DNA of 64,000 bases from Amyloporia xantha (lineage: Eukaryota; Basidiomycota; Agaricomycetes; Polyporales; Adustoporiaceae). A model generated the notes under the pieces. That model did not search any database and was not told the origin of the DNA. It saw nothing but the letters and a program-made list of their open reading frames with translations. Shown piece after piece: positions 24,216-35,681 of this stretch. A program made the position numbers and the translations under genes. The DNA is taken from positions 1,922,001-1,986,000 of the forward strand of contig JAYKKR010000006.1 in assembly GCA_036971615.1 (NCBI GenBank). Direction: 5' to 3'. Position 1 is the stretch's first letter. Each line of letters opens with the position of its first letter.

Positions 24216-25431
24216 GGGTTCTTGTTGTATACACTTGAATGTAGCAGTAGCGTACCTGTCGACAGTGAAGCTGATGATTCGAGGGATTCAATCGGATGAT
24301 GGTTTGAGCGGTTCAATCGGATAAGTCCATGAAACAAGTGAGCGACAGGGAATATTGAAAGTAATGACGACATTACCTAAGGGATCTCTGACGCTAGTTG
24401 ATCAGTAATTGACGGGTGGCAGACGTAATCTAGAGCACAATATGAATTGTAATGTGAGTAGGAGTTGTGCGGGAAGCATACGACATTACCTATTGAAAGA
24501 CGTAGAGTGGAACAGATAGCCGGTGTGATCAGGGAGATGTGAGAGCGAACAACAAAATCATTTTGTTCTGGCGATAAAACAAGTAGCACAGATAGCAAGT
24601 GATCGCAGCATTGAGAAAAGCAGGTACATGAAGTCAGGGTGCAGGAGCTAGTAGACAGAGAGAACGCGAGACCAATGGCGAACCCAAAGTTGGGCCACTG
24701 GTAGCCGAGCGACGCGAAGTCAACTGCAGCGATATGTACACGAACGACTCAAAGTCGATTCGCTATGGAAAACAGCAGAAGCCAGTGATCGGGGCATTGA
24801 GACAAGTAGGTCTGTAGTTCAGAGCGAAGGAGCCAGTAAGCAGAGAAAATGCAAGACCAGTGGCGAACCCAGATTCCAAGAGAATGCGAAACCAGTGGTG
24901 AACCCAGATTTCAAGAGATTGCGAGACCAGACCGAGAAAATGCGAGACCGATGGCAAACTCAAAGTTGGGCCACCGGTAACCGAGCGACGCGAAGTCAAC
25001 TGCGGCGATATGTACACAAACAACTCAAAGTTGATTTGCTATGGAAAGCGGTGGGACAGGCAGAGGGAAGCAGGCGAGGGTAGCAGGCGGAAAGGCGGGG
25101 AGGTGGGGAGATGGGAGCTGCGACTGAGCTGCGACTAGCCACGGACAATGCCGAGCTGACTTGGGCGGACGTTGAACCCTTATCCAGTCATCAGCCAGCA
25201 CCATTCGGACCTAACTCCGGGCTGCCCAATGGAGGTTCCACTGGGTGCTGTTGGGCGCTCGACTTCCGCTTCAGGAAGGTTCAAGCCGGAGTCATGGCAA
25301 CACTAGTCGTGGCAACACTAGTCTCAATACAAAAGTTTCTTACCCATTACAAAGTTCAATACAAAACTGCCAGCACGACACAACTTGTACAAACAACCCC
25401 CAACATTGATGAGATAAGATCCAGCCCATAT
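24216..25431. other. Spacer with a dispersed direct repeat
   Basis: No gene recognised. A segment of about 115 bp (from GCGAGACCAATGGCGAAC, about 24667) is repeated at about 24942, with GAGCGACGCGAAGTCAACTG shared. From about 25287 to 25431 a truncated tandem copy of the outer repeat of the next composite element occurs (GTCTCAATACAAAAG to ATCCAGCCCATATC). Confidence 0.5.
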
Positions 25432-25964
25432 CAAAATTTGTATTGTAAGCGCCCAAGATCCTGGGGTTAGGGTCAGGCTTTTGTTACCGCTGTTGTAAGG
25501 TCACTTGTAGTCTCAATACAAAAGTTTGTTACCCATTACAAAGTTCAATACAAACCTGCCAGCACGACGCGACTTGTACAAACAACCCCCAACATTGATG
25601 AGATAAGATCCAGCCCGTATCTTATCTAGGTCCTTGTATGATATGTCACATGATTAGATCATGTGTCTAATCACGTGTGCTTATCCTTGGACATGTGACA
25701 GATCAGCGGCCTACTGGCCTTTGAAGTGTGTATACAGTTGGATTGACCACATTCAAATATTGCCATATAAGGGAATGCTTACATCAGGGGGTAGCCATGG
25801 CTGTCAAAAGGCTGTCTCCTATTTTTTGAGATTTGTTACTATTTATCTATAGCATATAGACCCCATATACACTTGCCCAAATGTGGAAATATGGCTGTAT
25901 GTGAGATGTGAAAAATGTCAGATAGGGATTCCAAATGAAGGAGAGAGACATTCCCTTATTTTAG

Positions 25965-26832
25965 CAGGCTCCTCTCCATCCGTCTCCGAGTGGTAGAGGA
26001 AACTCATCCGAATATCGTCGTTTCCTAAATATGTACTAGTTTCTCGAGATCTGTAATCCACGTGTCAAATCTCTCTCAAACCCCGCCAACTTTATTTTCC
26101 TCTACCACTCTGCGACGGCTGGCACAAAACATTTGTAAACAATGCGTGCCACACCGTCGGAGGATGAAAGAAACCTCTCTCACACATCGATTATGTAACA
26201 ATGTTGTTCTGGCCGTTCGCACTATCTACTTGTTCCTGGCATATATGAAGAGCATTGAAGTGCCATTCTTTGATTTCTGTTACTAATTCTTTGATGTTGA
26301 GACTGGGACTTGCTCGCCATCTTGAAAATCCCGTCTTGAACATGGCGGCAAGATTCCGTGTGCTTAAGAAATGCAAAGAGAAGCTGTGTCGAAGACTCAA
26401 GCAAGTTCTTGACGAATGATAGATCCAACAATGTTGCATCTTGCGGTGATGTACTTAGTACATGAGCGATGCTCGCAATCTGGGTGTAGAGGCGAGCATT
26501 CTCTGACATTGTTGAATTCAAGGCTGCACATTTACAGTGGTACCTGTAACTATAGAGCGCACCACATATTCCAAAATGAGATTTCAAAAACTATTTCTCG
26601 TTAAGCTAGGGTTAGGTCAATAAAGTTTCAACGTTCTTTTTCACGCTCCGGCGCTGTGGCTGGCATTGTTTACAAATGTTTTGTGCCAGCCGTCGCAGAG
26701 TGGTAGAGGGAAATAAAGTTGGCGGAGTTTTGGCACATGGCTCTCGGACTAGACTATTTTAGGAAGGGACACTGAATATCGCTATTCGGATGAGTTTCCC
26801 CTACCACTCGGAGACGGATGGAGAGGAGCCTG
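25965..26832. mobile_element. 868-bp MULE-like element, 9-bp target duplication
   Basis: TIRs of about 190 bp begin CAGGCTCCTCTCCATCCGTC at 25965 and in complement at 26832. The 9-bp direct repeat TTATTTTAG lies at 25956-25964 and 26833-26841. The right arm of the composite carries the uninterrupted site (complement of CCTAAAATAAGG near 45475), proving insertion. About 500 bp of non-TIR sequence (26150-26650) is internal and holds a minus-strand open frame of about 95 codons from its ATG (26509-26222). Long TIRs and a 9-bp duplication fit a non-autonomous Mutator-like element, possibly carrying a captured gene fragment. Confidence 0.85.
26222..26509 (-). CDS. Open frame inside MULE-like element, maybe captured
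   Basis: The frame from MSENARLYTQIASI runs uninterrupted to 26222 and has a helix-like central part (LDLSFVKNLLESSTQLLFAF). No intron or known domain seen. It fills most of the internal part of the element, as captured gene fragments do in Pack-MULE-type elements, but could be chance. Confidence 0.25.
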   Translation of the reverse strand: MSENARLYTQIASIAHVLSTSPQDATLLDLSFVKNLLESSTQLLFAFLKHTESCRHVQDGIFKMASKSQSQHQRISNRNQRMALQCSSYMPGTSR

Positions 26833-26946
26833 TTATTTTAGGTGATTTTTGCACCTTTTATGAGCCCAGAATGCGCCCAGAATGAGCCTCCAAAGAGCAG
26901 AAAAAGTGGTCACATGACCCCAAAGTGCGAAAATTCTAAGTGTGCA

Positions 26947-26976
26947 TAGGGCGATCCCTTCCAGTGGATCGCCCTA
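26947..26976. repeat. Conserved GGCGATC hairpin, copy 1
   Basis: TAGGGCGATCC, a short loop, GGATCGCCCTA: an inverted repeat with near-perfect 11-bp arms. The flank GACGCCCAC…GGAATTGCCGGAAA is conserved with the other copies. Confidence 0.75.
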
Positions 26977-27690
26977 CGCGCTGTAGACGCCCACGGGAAT
27001 TGCCGGAAATGGAAAAAAGCGCACTTTCCTGTGGCTTCAATTCTTAATTAAAATGGCTGAAAATTGGTACACACCTTGGACTATTGTGTATCCATCTCCC
27101 ATTCAAAGTTCTAAGAATTTGAGGCCATAACGAATATGCTATTCAATGATCATTGCCTTTTCGAGCTTTAGGCGCCCTTTAAGCGCCCAAGAGCGCGCTC
27201 CAATACAGGCCTTTTATCGATTCTTTATAGATTTCATTGTAAGCCTGCTCTATAGATACCATTAGAGCCTGTAATGAGCTTAGAGGTACACAGAAGAGGG
27301 CTGCACTCACTTTTGCTGTGTAAAGCTCACCTGCACTTGAGATGGTTGTCGACAGAGGGAAAGAGCAGATCTGTCAGATAGTGAGTCATGAGAAATTGCT
27401 TACATCAGCAGGTAGCCACAGTGATGTCCATATTTGTCTTGATTTTCCTGGATTTATTGCTATTTTTGCTTGGCCAGTAGAGCCAATCCAAACATGCCCA
27501 AATGCGGAAATATGGCTGTATGTGAGATATGAAAAATGCGAGATAGGGATTCCAAATGAAGGAGAAAGACATTCCCTTATTTTAGGTGACTTTTGCACCT
27601 TTTATGAGCCCAGAATGAGCCCAGCATGAGCCTCCCAAGAGCAGAAAAAGTGGTCACATGACCCCAAAGTGCGAAAATTCTAAGTGCGCA

Positions 27691-27720
27691 TAGGGCGATC
27701 CGTTCCAGTGGATCGCCCTA
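27691..27720. repeat. Conserved GGCGATC hairpin, copy 2
   Basis: Second copy in the left arm, 744 bp after the first and within the duplicated 740-bp unit. Confidence 0.75.
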
Positions 27721-28029
27721 TGCGCCGTAGACGCCCACGGGAATTGCCGGAAATGGAAAAAAGCGCACTTTGCTGTGGCTTCAATTCTTAATTAAAATGG
27801 CTGAAAATTGGTCCAGACCTTGGACTATGGTGTATCCATCTCCCATTCAAAGTTCTAAGGCTTTGAGGCCATAATGAATATGCTATTCAATGATCATTGC
27901 CTTTCTGAGTGTCAGCCACTTTTTAGGCGCCCAAAAATGTGCTTCAAGCACAAGCCTGTAACCACGGCTTTAGCTGTTCTTTATAGATTCATTGTAAGCC
28001 TGCTATATGGATATCATTAGAGCATGTTT

Positions 28030-29010
28030 GTAAGGACCTTAGAGAGCTTTATGCTGTATTTAGAGCAGGTTTGTATGACCCCTAGAATGACTTGAATGGT
28101 GATTGGTGCGACATTGTATGCTGATTGAACTAGGTTTGTATGATAATTGTAGTGAGTTTGTATGATTGTTAGAGTGAATTTGTATGGTGATTAGAGCAAG
28201 TTTGTAGTGTCAGTACAATACATTTCTATGGTCATTGGAGTGACTTTGTATGATAATTAGACTTAGTTTGTAGGGTCATTAGAGCAACTTTGTATGTGGA
28301 TTAGAGTGAGTTTGTATAGTGATTAGAGCAAGTTTGTATGGTGATTTGAGTGGTGTTGTATGCAGATTAGATTAAGTTTGTATGATCATTACAATGACTT
28401 TGTAAGGCCATTAGAGTGAGTTTGTATGGTTATTAGAGTAAGTTTGTATGGTGATTACAATCACTTTGTATGCACATTAGAGTGAGTTTATATGGGTATT
28501 AGAGTAAGTTTGTATGGTGATTACATTGAGTTTATATGATCATTAGAGTGACTTGTATAGTCAATACAATATGATTCTATGGTGATTAGGGTGAGTTTGT
28601 AGTGATACTAGAGTAAGTTTGTATGGTCATTACAATCACTTTGTATGGGGATTAGAGTAAGTTTGTATGTGGACTAGAGTAAGTTTGTATGGTAATTATA
28701 GTGAGTTTATATGGTCATTAGAATAAGTTTGTATGGTGATTACATTGAGTTTATATGATCATTAGAATGACTTGTATAGTCAATACAATATGATTCTATG
28801 GTGATTAGGGTGAACTAGAGTAACTTTATATGATCATTAGAGTCAGATTCAATGGTGATTAGTGTAGGTTTGTATGATACTTATGGTGACTTTGTAGGGT
28901 CAGTACAATACATTTGAATGATAATTAGGATAAGTTTGTATGGTTAGTAGGATGAGTTTGTGTGGTGATTCCAGTGAGTTTGTAGTGCCATTAGAGCAAA
29001 TATGTATGGT
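28030..29010. repeat. 22-bp minisatellite (left arm)
   Basis: About 40 degenerate copies of GATTAGAGTGAGTTTGTATGGT with substitutions such as CATTACAATGACTTTGTA. The unit is common to both arms. No coding potential. Confidence 0.8.
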
Positions 29011-29928
29011 CATTACACTGACTTTGAGTGCAAAGGTGTCTGATATGACTTTCAAATGGTAACTAGAGCAAATTTGTAAAGTCATTACAAAGAGGGTGAA
29101 ATACATAATGGCCCCATTTGAAAGGCAGGATTGACTTGATAAGTAAATGTTGTAATGACATTAGAAAGGTTTGTATGTGGTTAGTGTGGAAAATCACTTT
29201 TATATTCCATCAGATAGAATCTATTTACTTCATTAGGAAAAGTTGTAATGTTTGTATTGGAATTCTCAATACTTACTGAGATATGGCTGTTGTAAGATTT
29301 GGTTGATAAGTAGCATTGTTATAGCCTGAGCAGGTTTGCATTGCAGTTAGCATGAATATGTATGATCTCAAAAGCAAGTTTGTATGGTCAAGAGGAAGCT
29401 GATATAATCATGAGGATGACTCCATACTCTCATTAGAGTGAGTTTGTAATGTTATTACAAAATGTGAAAAATACATAGTAGGCTCATTTGATAGAGAATG
29501 TTCACTTTGTAAGTAAATGTTGTAATGACACTACAAGAGTTTCTAATGGGTTAGGGTCAAAATCACTTTTACACTCCATCAGACAGAACTCACTTATTTC
29601 ATTAGGAAATGTTGTAACATGTGTATTGAGATTCTCAATATTCACTGACATACACCTGTATCAAGATCCAGTTTCAATTTTTGTAATATCTTTGCAGTCT
29701 GTTTCTATGACTGTTGCCATGTGCTTGTAAAGTTAATATAGTAGGTTGGTACACTTATTGGGATTAGTTTTCAGAGCCATCCGATTGTCTCTATTAGTTT
29801 GTAGAGTCAATGTCTGAAGAGTAATCAGAGGCAAGTGATCCAAGTATAATGAAAATATTATATTATTGAACCTTGTGAGGCAATATTGGAAGACAGCACT
29901 TCAAAATCCTCAGGAATCGTCCTGCCAT

Positions 29929-32900
29929 TTATTGGCCCGCTCCTGCCAAGTTTACTCCTCCAAAGGGATCACCTTCATTCCGTAGAGCAGCACACATCTT
30001 GGCACATATCATGTACAGACTGTGACAGTCCACCATGGATATCTCATCTATGAATATGTAGTCTACATTCTGTAGCCGTGCTCGCACTTGCATGAGTGCA
30101 GTGATGGAATCAGCCCCAAATTTGCTAAATCCCAGCATGGAATGATAGGTAGATCCTGCAATCAGAGCTGCAGCTGCACCAGTGGGAGCCATGCACATGA
30201 ATCTGTAGCCCTCATTGCGCTCTCCAAAGAAATGGATCAAGGCTTTGATCACTTGAGACTTGCCAGTGCCAGCCATACCACCCAGATACATTTTGAGTTG
30301 TTCACCAGGAGGATCTGTGGCATGATTGGCCACTATGCGAAATGCACGCTCCTGCTCTTTGTTAAGACTGAATTTGGCCACAGTGCTGTTGATCAGAGTC
30401 TGGTCAGCCTCGCACTTGGCCTTGAAGTTTTTGTCTAGATAAGACTGGTCAATCACTTTGACTACATTCACATATTTGTCCTCTGTCATCCCTCCATTAG
30501 TGCTTGCATTTGGATTCTTAGCAACTGCTTGCTCTTCACGTGCCCTGAGAATCTCTTGGTGCTTCTCAGTCAGCAGATTACGCCACTCTGATGCTTTCAT
30601 ATGGTCTCCCCTGATCATAGGCTCTTTCAAGGTAGCAACAGCATCTTTGTGCTCTGCAGGAAGACTGTCTAGCCAGCCAGAGGTATGCATAATGTTTTCA
30701 GCCTGCATCATATGTGCCAGACGTAGTTGAGCTCTGCTTCCCAGTTGTTCCCACTCACTGGCTTCCCTATCAAGTCTTCATCAGGACTCAGGCCATCTAA
30801 TCCTTGATTTGCATAATGCTGGTCATCTAGCTCATCAAGTGTCTTCATGTCTGCTGCAAAGGATGGAGCATTGCCATCCAAGCCTGCTCTGCGTGCCTTG
30901 GAAAAGTCATCTCTGGCATCATTGCACTCATAGCAAAGATGGAAAAACTTCATGACATCTCTCTGTCTGTCAGTAAAACTGTGGTTCTCAAATGCATCAT
31001 GCCACAGAGTATCTTTGTCCTGCTTCAAGTCTGCTCCAGAACGCCATGGTTTGAAGAGAGTGAGCATGGTCAGACAGTATTTTTCTCTGTTTCCAGCATC
31101 TTTGCGTGGTAGAGCTCCACCAATAAAGTTAGGAACAAGACTCTCCTCTTCTGCGACCAGTCTGGCTTGTCGAGATCCATAGCATGGATGGTTTTTCAGG
31201 AATCGTTCAGGCTGCAATTCATTCATCTCAGCCTGGGCCTTTTGCTCACTGACTAGTGTTTTTGCATTTGCAGTGGTCAGAAGCAGCTCATCCTCAGATT
31301 CTTCTTCCTCTTCTTTTATAGGAGTCAGCTCGGGTAGGCCATCTGGTATCTCATCAACTGTGCTATCATCAACTTTATTTAGTCTTGTGTTCTCAAACTC
31401 ATCCTCCGCAGAGATGCCTAATCCCTCATCTATATGATAGTCATTCTCAAAATCTGAATCTCCACTCTCAGCATCAAGGGAATTTTCTACCGTGTCAAAT
31501 GATTTAGAGTTCAAGTTGTTTTCTTGGGTCTTTCGATTAATGGGCTCCACTCTGGCTCGCCTTATCCAATCATACAGGCAAATATGCTCATACTTGGTTG
31601 GTCTGTATACATAGTCATCAGTGGAGGAAAGAGCCACAAATTTTCCCTGGATATTGCCCAACATCACCTTATCAGGGCCTTCTGGATCAGTAAATATCAC
31701 TTTTGGTGCTTCTGACAAGTCATCTTCCCATGCATGTCGAACTGCACTGACATATGTTCTCCAGAAGCAAATTCTAAACTTGTGACTGGTGTAGTGATCA
31801 TTGTGGTTCAGCAGATACATGGCAGCCATGGGTCCACTTGGTAAGTATGAATCTTGCCTTTTGTTTACGATCAGAGCTGTCACTCAGCAGCATTTCAGAG
31901 TTTTTGTCAAACACTCTTCGAATGGCATCAAACATGGTGTGCGTCTTCAGGGGAGTTTTTGTAATATAGTCTGTGACATAGGAGATAACTGACTTGATGG
32001 CTGTTCCAGAGAGCAGGCTGGTTACATCAGAGTTGCATCGGAGAAGATAGCTGAGTACTGGAGTATATGTGTTTAGCCAAGCCTCACCTTTCTTCATATT
32101 GAGAGCTCCAGTCTCAGGATCCACAGTGGTGTGGGGAAATGTCTGACGAGGAAAGCGTGCCTTGCATGTTCCAGTCTTGACAAACCCACATCCCTCGTTA
32201 TGACCATGTATGTTGGATCTAAACACAATATTGTTGACCTCATCTGTATACTCTTTTATCCATGTGTCATGTTGCATACAAGACTCACAGTCTACCATAT
32301 GATCACTGCCATGTTTGGTACAAGGTGGGGCTGCTGGACGAGACATAATCATGGTGGGATTAACATATGAGGGGTCTTCTTCTTCCTTCTTCTTTACTTT
32401 TTCACTCACATCAACCATTGTACCATTCAAAAACTCACCCACATGCACACTCTCCAAGTACTCCACCATTCGCTGCTGGAAGTCTGAATTGGGATCCATG
32501 ATACGATCTCGAATCTCCTGGGGTGTAAGTGAGTTTTTGATCCAGATAAGCATGTGTAAGTGAAGAGTGAGACGTCCTTGTTGCTCTACTGTGCCGTAGT
32601 AGGCTGCAGTATCACCATAGACCCCTCTGTGATCAACTCCAACACCTAAGACATGTTTAAGAAACAATTCAACCATGACTTTGAAGAAGCGTGCACCTGA
32701 AACTGGATTGTTGGCAATCAGTCTTTTACGTAGATCAGGGTGAAGAATGTGTGGGTGGAACATCTCTTGGATGTCTGCAAAGTACAATGCAAGAGGATGG
32801 GATACATCAGAAGGAGCAAATGTTATAAACCATGATGGAGCACCCAGAGATGCCGTCAGAGCCCATATTTCATTACACATTCGTTTCCGGTTTGTGGAGG

Positions 32901-34800
32901 AGCCTTGAACTTTGTGAGCAACATGGTCTAGATCATTGATAATTGTAAAACATGCCTTCTCTTCTTCACTCTCAGGCTTCACAGGTCCTTGGCTCAATCG
33001 CTTGATCAGATCTTCTAGTGTGGTCATGGGGACATTTAGTATGCGGTTAGTAATGTCAGCAAAGTTCTTACGGTTGGTAAGTAAATACCCACCTGTTGTG
33101 GAGTTCTTTATCTGCTCATGATTAAATGCAACCAGTGGAAAGTAGCGGTCAAGTTGAAATCGTTTGTCATGATACATAAGTAGCTGCTGCTTACGCTTTG
33201 TCTCAGAGACGGTAGTCACACCTTTGATATTGTTCAATCCACCAAAGCCATAAGAAAAAAGCCACGGAAACATCTGTGGATAGAGCTGTGGGTTATGATA
33301 AAGACTCTCTGGGTTCTTTGCCTGCCCTATGCCCAGCACTTTTCCAGTCTTGAATTGATGGATTGCCTTGGCAATGACTGCTCTGGGATTCTCTGCCATC
33401 ATATGCATCAACTGATCACCAGTTAGACCTTGCACTGCAAAAGGTACAGGCCCCTCCGTTGTTCCCTTGCCTTCACCAGGTCCATTGACTGCAGTTGCTT
33501 CAGGATCTTGATCCCAGTATGCCTGATGATAGTCAATAATCACTGGAGGCACATCCTCTGGATACTCATTGAGATTTTTGTATGAGATGGACAGATCTGC
33601 ATAGTCCTCATGATTCAGTTTGAGCCATTCCAATGCCTTTGCAACCTTGTCACGTCTCACCAGAAAGGGAGTCCGCTTGTGGTCCTTCTCTGTTGGTCTG
33701 TTAGGCCCAATGTTTATAATAAGAATGCAAATACTTCATCAAACTGTGCTCTGCTTGGTGGAAGTTCAGCATAAACCTCAGGCATTGGAACTGAGTGACA
33801 GATGACATTAGCCTGCATACGGAAACTGCCACTGACTTTGACCTCTGCTATACAGTGGTTGTGTTTGACACGAGCGACAAGCATTTTTTCAACCCAAGTA
33901 AGATCACAGAGTTGAGATGGAACCTCTCCAATCCAAAGACCATTGGCAAGGGCATTCACTGGTATCTTTTTCTTTTGCAAACAGTCAAGGCAATCAGCAC
34001 ATATCTGATTACAATTGGGTAATATAATGGGACCCTCACACTGTTCAATAGGATCATCAGCAGAAAATCGCTCCTTGCGAGTGGTTGGCTGGTTGTCGGA
34101 CTTCAATAGAGACAAGTCAATATTGCATTCATCCAATAAAGCAAGCTGTGTTACTGGAGTCAAAAGAGCGCACACAGCACATGGCAGTTCAATGAACCTA
34201 TTCTTATTCATGTCTGAGTGAAATCCATTGACCACATCAGTGATAAGTTGAGCAGATGGTGCCTCTGGGGGAAAGATATTAAATGAAGTGTCTGTACCAT
34301 CTTTTTCAGTTTGCTTCTTAACACATATGTGATCATTCTTGATAGTAGGCTGTTGTTTTGGCTTGACAGAGTGTTCTTGTTGTCTCAACTTGTCCCGATA
34401 TAATTGACATTTCTGTGCATTGGTCAAGGGATCTGTTTTCAGTGTAAATAGTGATACAAATGAAGGACAAGACACACATTTGTGTTCACCCAATGTACGT
34501 GCCATTTCATCCACCTTCATGCGTTTGTAGTGAACTGATATGCTATGCAGACCAAGTACCTTTTTCAAAGAAGCACCGGATAGACGGCTTGCCAGTGTTT
34601 TCAATGGCACATCTGCCAATATAATATCATCGTCTTCATGGTATCTATCTTTATCAAGGAGAACATAATCTGCAAATTGGTATTTACCATCAGAATTTAC
34701 AGATGGTGTACCAAAACATACAAATTGTTGCAGATCTTGGAAGGACCAATACCGGCTTTTCTTGGCAGCCAACCCTCCACCCACTAAGGATGTATCTAAA
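29929..34800 (-). pseudogene. Helitron-type gene (DUF6570, HUH Rep, PIF1), broken
   Basis: Reading from about 34800 on the minus strand: a low-complexity N-terminal part with CVSCPSF; CNQICADCLDCLQKKK; a DUF6570-like segment (LTWVEKMLVARVKHNHCIAE); the Helitron-like N-terminal domain; the HUH motif LTLHLHMLIW; the Tyr motif YVTDYITK (two Tyr, three apart); then a PIF1 helicase with Walker A GGMAGTGKSQV and Walker B IFIDEISMVD. These are normally one long protein that cuts and unwinds DNA for rolling-circle transposition. Here it is split by one-base frameshifts near 33720, 31850 and 30715. It stops at 29929, inside the left inverted repeat, so helicase motifs III-VI are missing. The start is uncertain; upstream of 34800 the frame is open but does not look coding. 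Confidence 0.88.
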
Positions 34801-35099
34801 TGTGAAAACTTGACTTGATAGCATTTACATTGAGAATGTTTGCCAACATTACCAGAAATTAACCCAGCTGACATGCTCTTATATATCAGAATGCTTGCTG
34901 AATACACTCTGAAGTCATGTCTCCTGATGTGATTGCGCATACAGTAGAGGGATACACTTTTTACCTGGGCTTTGATATCAAAAATGGGCATAAACAGAAT
35001 CAAATGAAGCTTATACACCAGTTTGAGTGAGCATGAATCTGGACATGGTTTGATGACATAGCATTTGTTATTTGTATTGTGTGACTCCATATAATATAT

Positions 35100-35230
35100 G
35101 AGAACGCTGGTGAACGCTCTGTCGCCAAGCGACACGGATTTGTATATGAAAGTGCCCGCCAACACTTTGTCGTCAAACGACACGGTATTTATTTCAAGAG
35201 TGCCCGCCAACACTCCATTTGTATGTGATG
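35100..35230. repeat. Short degenerate tandem duplication
   Basis: Two imperfect units of about 60 bases (GTCGCCAAGCGACACGG and GTCGTCAAACGACACGG, each followed by GTGCCCGCCAACACT). They lie upstream of the Helitron-type gene. Each contains a small inverted repeat (GTCG…CGAC). Confidence 0.5.
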
Positions 35231-35681
35231 TTGTGATATCTAGATCACATAAAGAGACAGAATGGTTATCGGCTGATAATGAGTGGGTACGCACTGCATT
35301 TTCTCGTAGTAATACCCAGATATTGCGACAGACTCCATAAGAAGCATAGGCAATAATCCCAGAAGAAAGCATAGCCACAGCAGGGCCACCAAGGTGTGAG
35401 TTTTTGACGATTGCAATAACATGATGTATGGTAGAAGCAATGGTCGAGTGAGAGATGTGGAACAGAAAGCATTTGCCACGTCATCACCATTCCCAAAGTC
35501 ACATGATCAGATCACAGTCATGTGACAAGGTTCAGATCACATGACATGACCCATAACCGCCCTCAAAATCAAATCAAAGACTCTTTCTATTATTCTGGTG
35601 CAAGTTGAATATACGCAATTGAATTGAACATGTCATTGAATAAGCAGAAGTACGCAAGATACATGAGAGACACAGCTGACA

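Larger units (their letters stand above)
25432..29951. repeat. Left inverted repeat of the 20 kb composite
   Basis: Starting at AAAATTTGTATTGTAAGC this block is the reverse complement of 42550-46010, extended by the 868-bp insertion at 25965-26832. It contains, from outside in, a 190-bp terminal module, two diverged copies of a 740-bp unit with the GGCGATC hairpin, a 22-bp minisatellite, a short AT-rich part and an inner end TGGCCCGCTCCTGCC. Open frames in it are mirrored in the right arm and carry no known domain. Confidence 0.85.
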
